Assembly (NCBI GenBank): GCA_034440495.1
Contig: JAWXCE010000068.1
Coordinates: 1 to 12,382, forward strand
Direction of reading: 5' to 3'
Source: JAWXCE01 sp034440495
GTDB taxonomy: Bacteria; Pseudomonadota; Alphaproteobacteria; Rhizobiales; Rhodomicrobiaceae
Length of the DNA stretch: 12,382 nt
The notes beneath the pieces are model-generated. The model was not told the origin of the DNA and did no database searches. It was given only the letters and a program-made list of their open reading frames with translations. Shown piece after piece: positions 6,530 through 12,382 of the stretch. Positions within the stretch are counted from its first letter, which is position 1, and every line of letters starts with the position of its first letter. Both the position numbers and the translations under genes were made by a program.

Positions 6530-7542
6530 ACAGTTTGATGGACCCCAAAAGGCTCGACCCAAGACGCAACGCTTATCGTGAGGATGTAGCGGCAAAATAT
6601 CTTGAAGGAAGGGTGCGCGCCGTTCGCTTCACGCCGGGCGAAGCGCTTCAGGTCTCTGCACCCTTCGCCGCTTTGCGAAGCGCCGCTCGTTTCGACGCGC
6701 CCGTTTACACCGAAGCCCTTAGCGGCGAGCTTATGACCGTTTATGAGTTCAACAGTAATTGGGCCTGGGGACAGCTACAAACGGACGGTTATGTTGGCTA
6801 CATGCCGGCTGACTGCCTATCGCGCATGATCGAGCCAACGACCCACCGGGTTGCGAACCGCGCCACTTTTGTCTACCCCGCGCCAGACATCAAAGCCCCG
6901 CCTTTCATGCGGTTGAGTTTTGGCGCTGAACTGATCGTGTTCGCGCAGGACGGTAAATTTGCGGAGTTGTCACGCGGCGGCTTCGTCTTCGCCGGACATC
7001 TGGTTTCAAAAAACGAGTTGGTAAAGGATTACGTGCGCGTCGCTGAACGTTTCGTAGGCGCGCCATATCTGTGGGGCGGCAAAACCTCGAACGGGGTCGA
7101 TTGCTCAGGGCTGGTGCAAATTGCTTTCCAAGCCGCTGGCATGAATGCGCCTCGCGACAGCGATATGCAGGAGGCAGAGCTTGGCGAGGCGTTGCCGAAA
7201 GCAGATGTATCGGCGCTCCAGCGCGGCGATCTGATTTTCTGGAAAGGCCACGTCGCAATCGCCACATCGCCAGATTTCCTCATCCACGCCAACGCCTACC
7301 ACATGGAGACGGCCGTTGAGCCAGTGCGCCGCGCAATCGAGCGCATCGCGGCCGAGAGCGGGCCAGTGACATCCATCCGGCGGCTTCATACTGCAGAAAA
7401 CATAGCAACGCCCGTTGCCGTCGCTCAGACGACACTCGCTTTAGAAGCCAGAATTGCAACAGTTGCCGGACAACTTCAAAGTTCGAACCCTGGTTCTGGC
7501 GTGGAAATCAAAACGCTAAGGCCGGATGTAAAAAAGATTTGA
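6526..7542 (+). CDS. NlpC/P60 (C40) cysteine peptidase with bacterial SH3 domain
   Basis: A 338-residue predicted cell-wall peptide hydrolase of the gamma-D-glutamyl-diaminopimelate endopeptidase type. SH3b-like segments occupy about 35-160 (for example WAWGQLQTDGYVGYMP at 79-94). The C40 domain follows at about 165-285, with catalytic C193 in NGVDCSGLVQ, H242 in GDLIFWKGHVAI and H254 in HANAYHM as the likely triad. No signal peptide or membrane helix is seen, so the enzyme may be cytoplasmic and act on recycled murein peptides; this is inference. The last 50 residues (about 289-338) form a tail beyond the usual end of the domain. The start codon is the ATG of the ATGA overlap with the aminopeptidase stop, implying coupled translation; M5 is an alternative start. 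Confidence 0.9.
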   Translation: MNSLMDPKRLDPRRNAYREDVAAKYLEGRVRAVRFTPGEALQVSAPFAALRSAARFDAPVYTEALSGELMTVYEFNSNWAWGQLQTDGYVGYMPADCLSRMIEPTTHRVANRATFVYPAPDIKAPPFMRLSFGAELIVFAQDGKFAELSRGGFVFAGHLVSKNELVKDYVRVAERFVGAPYLWGGKTSNGVDCSGLVQIAFQAAGMNAPRDSDMQEAELGEALPKADVSALQRGDLIFWKGHVAIATSPDFLIHANAYHMETAVEPVRRAIERIAAESGPVTSIRRLHTAENIATPVAVAQTTLALEARIATVAGQLQSSNPGSGVEIKTLRPDVKKI

Positions 7543-7548
7543 TAAAAT

Positions 7549-7582
7549 CGCAGATGACGGCGCCTGGTCGCCATCATCTGCG
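7549..7582 (-). terminator. Strong hairpin terminator of terC, shared with the convergent operon
   Basis: CGCAGATGA (7549-7557) pairs perfectly with TCATCTGCG (7574-7582). After one C/A mismatch, GGCG (7559-7562) pairs with CGCC (7569-7572), closing a 6-base loop. Read on the minus strand the stem is followed by ATTTTATC, a short T-rich tail, which fits an intrinsic terminator for terC (stop at 7591). On the plus strand no T run follows, so it would serve the peptidase operon (stop at 7542) less well, perhaps by protecting the RNA end. Confidence 0.75.
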
Positions 7583-7590
7583 CAGGGCGC

Positions 7591-8583
7591 CTAGGGCTCG
7601 GTTATAGCGGCCCCCGGCTTAGCGCCACGTGTGCGCCACATCGAGTAAGCAACTCCCGAACCTAAGATCGCGAAAGTGATTGCTAGCGACCATTCAGCGG
7701 GGAATTTCGTCCACCCCAACAAATCCGCAACGAAGATTTTTGAGCCGATAAACACAAGCAGAACCGCAAGCGCCTGTTTAAGATATGCGAAGCGATGCAG
7801 CACGGCTGCGAGGGCGAAATAGAGCGCCCGCAAACCTAATATGGCGAAGATGTTGGATGTGTAGACGATGAAGGGGTCAGTCGTGATTGCGAAGATCGCG
7901 GGGATGGAATCGACAGCAAAAATAACATCCGCGATTTCAATTAGAACGAGAGCAAGAAACAACGGCGTTGCATAAAGCAATGGCTTCCCAGCTTCGTTGG
8001 GCAGGCGGATGAAAAATCGCTCCCCCTGCAATTTGTCCGTCACGTTAAAACGGCGGCGCATAAATTTCAGAAGTGGATTTTGCGATATATCGGCCTCATC
8101 ACCGCTCCACACCAGCATTTTGATGCCGGTGATAATAAGGAACGCGGCGAACAGGTAGAGCACCCAATTAAACTCAGCGACCAACGTGGCGCCAACGGCA
8201 ATCATAACGGCGCGCAGCACGATGACCCCTAAAATGCCCCAAAACAACACGCGGTGTTGATAATGTCTCGGAATGGCGAAATAACCGAAAATAATAGCGA
8301 TTACAAACACGTTATCCATCGCCAGACTTTTCTCGATGACAAAGCCGGTGAGATATTCTATCCCCGCCTGCTGCCCTAGCTGCAGCCACACAAACGCGCC
8401 AAAGCCAAGCCCCAACGCAATATAGCCCGCAGAAAGCGCTAAACTTTCGCGCGCGCCAATCTCCTTGCTCTCTTTGTGCAAAACGCCAAGGTCGATCGCC
8501 AGAAGCACGACGACCACAGCCAGAAACGTCAGCCACATCCAAAGCGGTTGCCCCAGAAACATCAATGATAAGATTTGATCCAT
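7591..8583 (-). CDS. TerC-family integral membrane protein
   Basis: A 330-residue inner-membrane protein with about eight to nine hydrophobic helices. It has the family hallmarks: an acidic residue in the first helix (D31), EKSLAMDNVFV (84-94), and LIEIADVIFAVDSIPAIFAITTDPFIVYTSN (214-244, shown here as motif blocks E216, D219, D225). These acidic residues in membrane segments are thought to bind metal; TerC/Alx relatives export manganese or take part in calcium- or tellurite-linked stress responses. The exact substrate is not shown by sequence. GAGGG six bases before the ATG at 8583 is the ribosome binding site and lies in a predicted hairpin. It is a single-gene unit with a terminator at 7549-7582. 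No other ter operon genes adjoin it, so tellurite resistance need not be its role. Confidence 0.92.
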   Translation of the reverse strand: MDQILSLMFLGQPLWMWLTFLAVVVVLLAIDLGVLHKESKEIGARESLALSAGYIALGLGFGAFVWLQLGQQAGIEYLTGFVIEKSLAMDNVFVIAIIFGYFAIPRHYQHRVLFWGILGVIVLRAVMIAVGATLVAEFNWVLYLFAAFLIITGIKMLVWSGDEADISQNPLLKFMRRRFNVTDKLQGERFFIRLPNEAGKPLLYATPLFLALVLIEIADVIFAVDSIPAIFAITTDPFIVYTSNIFAILGLRALYFALAAVLHRFAYLKQALAVLLVFIGSKIFVADLLGWTKFPAEWSLAITFAILGSGVAYSMWRTRGAKPGAAITEP

Positions 8584-8728
8584 GAAAACCCTCGTTTCTC
8601 GTTGAGGGCGGCTCGAAACCTTTGGCTGGAATAGCTTTTCCGGACCTTGACATCGAGATCACCCGATGCGGTCCGACATCACGGCGCGATAGCTCGCGTC
8701 GTCAGAGGGGCCCGTTCCCGCAAGGAAC
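8584..8728 (-). promoter_or_regulatory. Structured 5' leader of terC with ribosome-site hairpin
   Basis: The 298-base gap between terC and the divergent SRPBCC gene has no coding sequence I can support. On the terC side, four inverted repeats occur in 140 bases. GTTCC pairs with GGAAC (8714-8718/8724-8728). CGCGA pairs with TCGCG around a 4-base loop (8685-8689/8694-8698). A larger stem pairs CGGACC (8641-8646) with GGTCCG (8670-8675) and, inside it, CATCG (8651-8655) with CGATG (8664-8668). CCCTC pairs with GAGGG (8604-8608/8589-8593); that stem contains the terC ribosome binding site. terC/alx genes are often under manganese riboswitches of the yybP-ykoY type, but the hallmark GGGGAGUAGC-like segment is not seen. 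A cis-acting RNA is possible, but short stems are common in GC-rich DNA. Confidence 0.35.
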
Positions 8729-8881
8729 ATTTAGTGAGCTGGATGCGTGGCGCAATATCAGACTTTGGTCAAACATACGTGTTTTCGGAAAAGCAATGGT
8801 CTTTTTTGGATGTGCGGTGATACCATTGTCAGATATCGTCAAAGGTACGAAACAGCCCCCTAAAAAAGGCTTCTTTCCGGC

Positions 8882-9331
8882 ATGATGTCTTCAGCTTCAG
8901 AAGTTCTTATCAGCGCCCCAACCCAGCAGGTGTTCGACGCCTTCACCGATCTACGGAAAACGGTATCGCGGCTATCTGGCGTTAGCGCAGTTGAGATATT
9001 GGCTGAAAATCCTGCTGGAGTTGGCACGCTCTGGCGCGAAACGCGCATTGTGCTCGGCGCGCCTGTCAGCCAGATCATTCAGGTTTGGACTGTCGACACG
9101 CCAAATGGGTTCTCGATTCGCGCCGACAATAACGGCGTGATCTGCAATACGCATTTCGCTTTCATACCCGAGGGGACTGACACGCGCGTGCGCGCCACCT
9201 TCTCTGTCATCCCGGCAACATTCGCCGCGATGTTTTTCTCGCCCGCCCTGTTCATGGTCGCAACCGTCGCCAAAAGCGTCCTCGCCCGCGATCTACTGGA
9301 TATGAAGCGCGCTATCGAAAGCGGCGCGTAA
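8882..9331 (+). CDS. SRPBCC-family (polyketide cyclase/START-like) protein
   Basis: A 149-residue protein resembling the SRPBCC ligand-binding fold: a first strand ending in VLISAPTQQVFDAFTDLRK (8-26), a mid-chain run of alternating strands (GTLWRETRIVLGAPVSQIIQVW, about 48-69), and a final long helix after KSVLARDLLDMKRAIES (131-147). Such proteins bind hydrophobic ligands in a deep cavity; no catalytic residue or specific ligand can be read. A hydrophobic stretch (113-130) is probably part of the C-terminal helix rather than a membrane anchor. Two adjacent ATG codons (8882 and 8885) are possible starts; AAAAAAGG about 12 bases upstream is a poorly spaced ribosome site. It is divergent from terC and convergent with the lysyl-tRNA synthetase gene, 15 bases apart, and stands alone. 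Confidence 0.72.
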   Translation: MMSSASEVLISAPTQQVFDAFTDLRKTVSRLSGVSAVEILAENPAGVGTLWRETRIVLGAPVSQIIQVWTVDTPNGFSIRADNNGVICNTHFAFIPEGTDTRVRATFSVIPATFAAMFFSPALFMVATVAKSVLARDLLDMKRAIESGA

Positions 9332-9346
9332 GTGCATTAGCCAGAA

Positions 9347-11026
9347 TCAGACAGTTCCGGCTGCGGTTTTTTTCGCGTCCAGAGGTTTTTTCGCGGCTTT
9401 TGCAGGGATGCCAAGCTTGGAAGCGGGTTTCGGCGCCACTTCCAGCGCCAGAGTGCGAGCGATGAGTGCGCGGGTTTCCTCCACGCCGTACAGCTCGACG
9501 AAAGGGCCGAAACGCGGGCCTTGGCTCTGGCCAAGCAGCACTTCGTAAAGCGCCGTGAACCAGTCGCGCAAAGGTTCGAAGCCGTGGTCTTTGCCAACCT
9601 CATACACCATGGTCATGATATCGTCGCCCGATGCGCCTCGCGCTACCCTCGCCAACCGCTCGCGAAGGTCGATCATCGCAATGCGCTCCTGCGCCGTCGC
9701 GTCACGGAATTTCTTTGCGGGCTTCACGAAATCATGGAAGTACGAGACAGCGCAGCCCACGAGCAGGTCAAGCTCTGGGTGCTTCTCCGGCGTGGCGCCC
9801 TCGGCATATTTGCGGATGAAGCCCCACAACACCGCTTTATCGTCCGCATTCGAGGCGCTGACCAGATTGAGCAGCAGCGCGAAGCTGATGGGCAGTTCCA
9901 CGCTCGGCGGTTGACCATTGTGAATGTGCCATGCGGGGTTATTCAGCCGTGCGGGCGCATCCTCACCGGAATAGGTGGTGAGATAATGCAAATATTCGTC
10001 CACGCCTTTCGGGATAACGTCGAAATATAGCCGTTTGGCTGTTTTCGGCTTCTGGTACATGAAGAGCGACAGGCTTTCCGGTGTGGCGTAGGTGAGCCAT
10101 TCCTCGATCGTCAGCCCGTTGCCTTTCGATTTGGAGATTTTCTCGCCTTTCTCGTCCAGAAACAGTTCGTAAATGAACGTCTCCGGCGGCGGGGTGCCGA
10201 GAGCCCGGCAAATTTTCGATGACAGCGTAACGCTATCCATCAAATCCTTGCCCGCCATCTCGTAATCGACGCCAAGCGCAGCCCAACGCATTGCCCAATC
10301 CGCCTTCCACTGGCATTTGACGGCGCCGCCGGTGATGCGTGTCTCCACGCGCTCGCCGGTGTCGGGATCGACATACACAACCACGCCGCGCTTGGCGTCG
10401 CGCTCGATCATCGGCACTTGCAACACCTTGCCGCTGGTGGGCGAAATCGGCAGGAATGGCGAGTAAGTCGCGCGGCGATCAGGCCCCAGCGTGGGTAAAA
10501 TGATGTCCATCACCTTGTCATAAGCGGCTAGCATTTTCAGCAGCGTCTCGTCGAACATGCCGGATTTGTAACAATCGGACGCGGCCAGAAACTCATACTG
10601 GAAACCGAATGTATCCAAGAATCGCCGCAGGCGGGCATTGTTGTGGGCGGCAAAGCTCGGATACTCGTTGCTGAACGGATCGGGAATGGCGGATAGCGGC
10701 ATGTCGAGATGCGCCGTCATCATCTCCTTGTTCGGCACGTTATCGGGTACTTTGCGCAAACCGTCCATATCGTCGGAGAAGCACACGAGGCGCGTCTTGC
10801 GTCCAGTCATCGCCTCGAAGGCGTGCCGCACCATGGACGTGCGCGCAACCTCGCCGAAGGTGCCTATGTGCGGCAAACCGGACGGGCCGTAACCGGTCTC
10901 AAAGATTACGGGCGCATCCGACGGCTTGTTCTTGAGACGCGCGATAACCTTGCGCGCCTCCTCAAACGGCCAAGCCCTGCTGGCGTTGATTGCGTCCAGC
11001 TCAATCATTTCGGCTTTGTCCGCCAT
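9347..11026 (-). CDS. lysS: Lysine--tRNA ligase, class I
   Basis: Charges tRNA-Lys with lysine in the cytoplasm. The 559-residue protein is the class I type (archaeal-like), which many alphaproteobacteria have in place of the class II enzyme of E. coli. The Rossmann-fold motifs are PSGLPHIGTFGE (48-59), the HIGH-type site, and KISKS (296-300), the KMSKS-type loop. Other typical segments are CFSDDMDGLRKVP (82-94) and GGAVKCQWKADWAMRW (233-248). The C-terminal helical cage (about 320-540) is followed by a Lys/Ala-rich tail ending KKTAAGTV. The ATG at 11026 is chosen, with GGTG seven bases upstream; a TTG six bases earlier in frame is an alternative. The gene is divergent from the TerB-family gene (208 bases between starts) and appears to be a single transcription unit. 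Confidence 0.95.
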   Translation of the reverse strand: MADKAEMIELDAINASRAWPFEEARKVIARLKNKPSDAPVIFETGYGPSGLPHIGTFGEVARTSMVRHAFEAMTGRKTRLVCFSDDMDGLRKVPDNVPNKEMMTAHLDMPLSAIPDPFSNEYPSFAAHNNARLRRFLDTFGFQYEFLAASDCYKSGMFDETLLKMLAAYDKVMDIILPTLGPDRRATYSPFLPISPTSGKVLQVPMIERDAKRGVVVYVDPDTGERVETRITGGAVKCQWKADWAMRWAALGVDYEMAGKDLMDSVTLSSKICRALGTPPPETFIYELFLDEKGEKISKSKGNGLTIEEWLTYATPESLSLFMYQKPKTAKRLYFDVIPKGVDEYLHYLTTYSGEDAPARLNNPAWHIHNGQPPSVELPISFALLLNLVSASNADDKAVLWGFIRKYAEGATPEKHPELDLLVGCAVSYFHDFVKPAKKFRDATAQERIAMIDLRERLARVARGASGDDIMTMVYEVGKDHGFEPLRDWFTALYEVLLGQSQGPRFGPFVELYGVEETRALIARTLALEVAPKPASKLGIPAKAAKKPLDAKKTAAGTV

Positions 11027-11234
11027 ACCCAATCACCGGCCACAGTTTAAACAACGTTTTGTCTACATTTTTTAAAGCCAGACGCTATTGGCCCATTTTT
11101 CAACCGTCAATGCTCCCATCGGACATACCGCGACTTATGAAGCCAATTCGCGCCGAGGCTCAACGTTCCGGCTTGCTACTTACCGCCATCGCGCGTCAAT
11201 CTGCGCAAAATGTCAAACCTCGGGAAGGCTCACA

Positions 11235-11648
11235 ATGCCCAAATCTATTACGCCCCATGAAGCGCTTATTTATATTATGGTTACAATGTCGGCCGCCGAT
11301 CGCAAAATTTCGGAGATCGAACTTGACCGCATAGGGGATACCGTGAAGCAGTTTCCCGTATTTCACGATTACGACACCAGCAAGCTTGTGAAAACAGCGG
11401 AAAACTGCGGCGATTTGCTTAGTGAGGGTACGGCGCTTAACGCTGTGCTGGATTTAGTCGCCGAAGCCTTGCCTTTAAAGCTGCGTGAAACAGCTTACGC
11501 GCTGGCTGTCGATGTCGCTGCCGTCGATATGAAGGTGACGAACGAGGAAATTCGGCTGTTGGAGCTACTGCGCGACGCGCTTAACCTGGACAAGCTTGTC
11601 ACCGCCGCCATCGAGCGCTGCGCCCGGGCACGCGCGCAAACGCTATAA
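11235..11648 (+). CDS. TerB-family (tellurite resistance protein B-like) protein
   Basis: A 137-residue all-helical acidic cytoplasmic protein resembling the TerB/DjlA N-terminal domain fold. Typical features are the first helix, ALIYIMVTMSAADRKISEIE (8-27), where MSAADRKISE matches the family pattern A-D-G-x-[IV]-[ST]-x-x-E, and the repeated pattern AVDVAAVDMKVTNEEIRLLE (92-111), with paired acidic residues thought to bind metal. Its cellular role is unknown; tellurite resistance is only a family name here. The start at 11235 is preceded by GGGAAGG with about seven bases spacing. The frame is open back to 11088, but the extra residues are unlike TerB proteins. The stop lies three bases from the stop of the convergent solute-binding protein gene; no terminator hairpin is seen between them. 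Confidence 0.82.
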   Translation: MPKSITPHEALIYIMVTMSAADRKISEIELDRIGDTVKQFPVFHDYDTSKLVKTAENCGDLLSEGTALNAVLDLVAEALPLKLRETAYALAVDVAAVDMKVTNEEIRLLELLRDALNLDKLVTAAIERCARARAQTL

Positions 11649-11651
11649 TTA

Positions 11652-12382
11652 TCAATAGAAGTTGGACGGGAAATAGCGCAGGAAAATCTCCTCATAGCGA
11701 GGTGAGGCGCGCACCTTGGCGATGCCGTAATTGAGAATTTCCTTCAGCGCCTGATTTTCCTTCGCCACTGCGATGCCAACGCCCTGGCCAAAATAACGCG
11801 ACTCATTATAGCCGCCGGGCAGAAGCTGGCAGCAGCTTCCTGAAGCCTGGCCGTTAACCCAGAACATCAGGCTGACGACGTCGGCGAAGAGCATCTCCGC
11901 CTCGCCCGCAATGAGCGCCGCGCGAGCGTCCTGCGGCGTTTTATACGGCTTGACCTCAACACCTTCAAAGAAATCGCGCAAATAGGCTTCATGCGCTGTC
12001 CCTTCAACCACAGCGACCGTTTTCCCGTACAGACCTTCCGGCGTTACGCTTTCGATCTGTGCGCCAAGCTTTACGGCGAAGCGGGCGGGCGTATCGTAAT
12101 AGGCGTCGGTGAAATCCAGGTCGGCGAGGCTTTTGGCGTTGATGGAGATTGAGGCGATGGCGGCGTCCGCCTCGCCGTTTTTAAGCGCGGCGGGCATGGT
12201 GTCCCAGGTCGTCACTGTGATCTCGCAGGTCACATCGAGTTCGCGGCAGACAGCGCGCGCGATATCAGCGTTGAAGCCGATAAGCTGGCCGCCCTCGTCA
12301 AAGTAGTTGAACGGTGGATAATCACCCTCCGTGATGAAGCGCAGGGTTACGATGGCGGATGTATCCGGCTTTGGCCCGTACC
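11652..12382 (-). CDS. ABC transporter family 3 solute-binding protein (partial, runs off right edge)
   Basis: A periplasmic amino-acid-type binding protein (SBP_bac_3) whose N-terminus, including the expected signal peptide, lies beyond the window. The frame is open to position 12382, and 243 codons are visible, counting the stop. The first visible segment reads RFITEGDYPPFNYFDEGG, then GFNADIARAVCREL, the classical start of the mature domain. GVDMPADL-like motifs are absent; instead TWDTMPAALKNGEADAAIA, DFTDAYYDTPARFAVK, GKTVAVVEGTAHEAYL and GQGVGIAVAKEN follow in family order, ending in the usual ILNYGIAKVRASPRYEEIFLRYF tail. A GTG at 12233 could be mistaken for a start, but the homologous protein continues upstream of it. 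It would deliver a polar amino acid or related solute to an inner-membrane permease that is not in the window. Ligand is unknown. Confidence 0.9.
   Translation of the reverse strand, partial: YGPKPDTSAIVTLRFITEGDYPPFNYFDEGGQLIGFNADIARAVCRELDVTCEITVTTWDTMPAALKNGEADAAIASISINAKSLADLDFTDAYYDTPARFAVKLGAQIESVTPEGLYGKTVAVVEGTAHEAYLRDFFEGVEVKPYKTPQDARAALIAGEAEMLFADVVSLMFWVNGQASGSCCQLLPGGYNESRYFGQGVGIAVAKENQALKEILNYGIAKVRASPRYEEIFLRYFPSNFY

Noticed and set aside
8724..8749. GGAAC followed 17 bases later by CGTG, resembling a general stress (EcfG) promoter for the SRPBCC gene
   Set aside because: The second box lacks the second T of CGTT and the GGAAC half is also explained by a short inverted repeat; too weak to call.
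8584..8881. A standard yybP-ykoY manganese riboswitch before terC
   Set aside because: The conserved GGGGAGUAGC-like segment and its partner sequences were not found on the minus strand.
9354..9373. CCG/CGG stem followed by seven T as terminator of the SRPBCC gene
   Set aside because: The stem is only three base pairs and the T run encodes lysines in the C-terminal tail of lysyl-tRNA synthetase.
11045..11052. GTTTAAAC, an octamer that is the PmeI target, as the target of the restriction system
   Set aside because: The family name PmeII does not imply this specificity, and one copy in 12 kb means nothing.
12231..12233. GTG as start codon of the solute-binding protein
   Set aside because: The frame upstream to the window edge reads as the conserved start of a family 3 binding protein, so this is an internal valine.
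1..12382. CRISPR array, tRNA or rRNA genes, insertion sequences, phage genes
   Set aside because: No regularly spaced repeats, cloverleaf-like segments, transposase or integrase motifs were seen.

Overview
The window looks like a stretch of ordinary alphaproteobacterial chromosome, most likely from the Hyphomicrobiales (Rhizobiales). Three things suggest this: a membrane-anchored cytochrome c (CycM type), kdsB and a stand-alone prephenate dehydratase (pheA) lie together; the lysyl-tRNA synthetase is the class I enzyme typical of alphaproteobacteria; and most genes are GC-rich. No tRNA, rRNA, CRISPR array, insertion sequence or integrase gene was seen. Genus cannot be fixed from the sequence alone.

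Left part (1-4349): the first 28 codons of an exported protein leave the window at the left edge on the minus strand, next to cycM on the same strand. Divergent from cycM is kdsB, which makes CMP-Kdo for lipopolysaccharide. A compact type II restriction-modification pair follows: a beta-class amino-methyltransferase, then a PmeII-family endonuclease whose start overlaps the methyltransferase end by 8 bases. pheA follows 22 bases later. The pair is visibly AT-richer than its flanks and appears to have been inserted between kdsB and pheA, which are neighbours in many relatives. It is the only accessory (defence) system recognised here.

Middle part (4368-8583): a glutathione S-transferase-like gene (minus) is divergent from a two-gene operon (plus) of an M17 leucyl aminopeptidase and an SH3b-NlpC/P60 cysteine peptidase, joined by a 4-base ATGA overlap. 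They could act together on cell-wall peptides. A strong hairpin at 7549-7582 separates this operon from the convergent terC gene, which encodes a multi-pass membrane protein probably involved in metal efflux. The terC 5' leader holds several short hairpins, one of which includes its ribosome binding site.

Right part (8882-12382): a small SRPBCC-fold protein, class I lysyl-tRNA synthetase (minus), a TerB-family protein (plus), and a family 3 periplasmic solute-binding protein (minus) whose N-terminus lies beyond the right edge. These look like independent single-gene units.

Nothing here reads convincingly as a wholly new system. The items best worth checking are the restriction-modification insertion with its unusual nuclease active site, and the structured terC leader.
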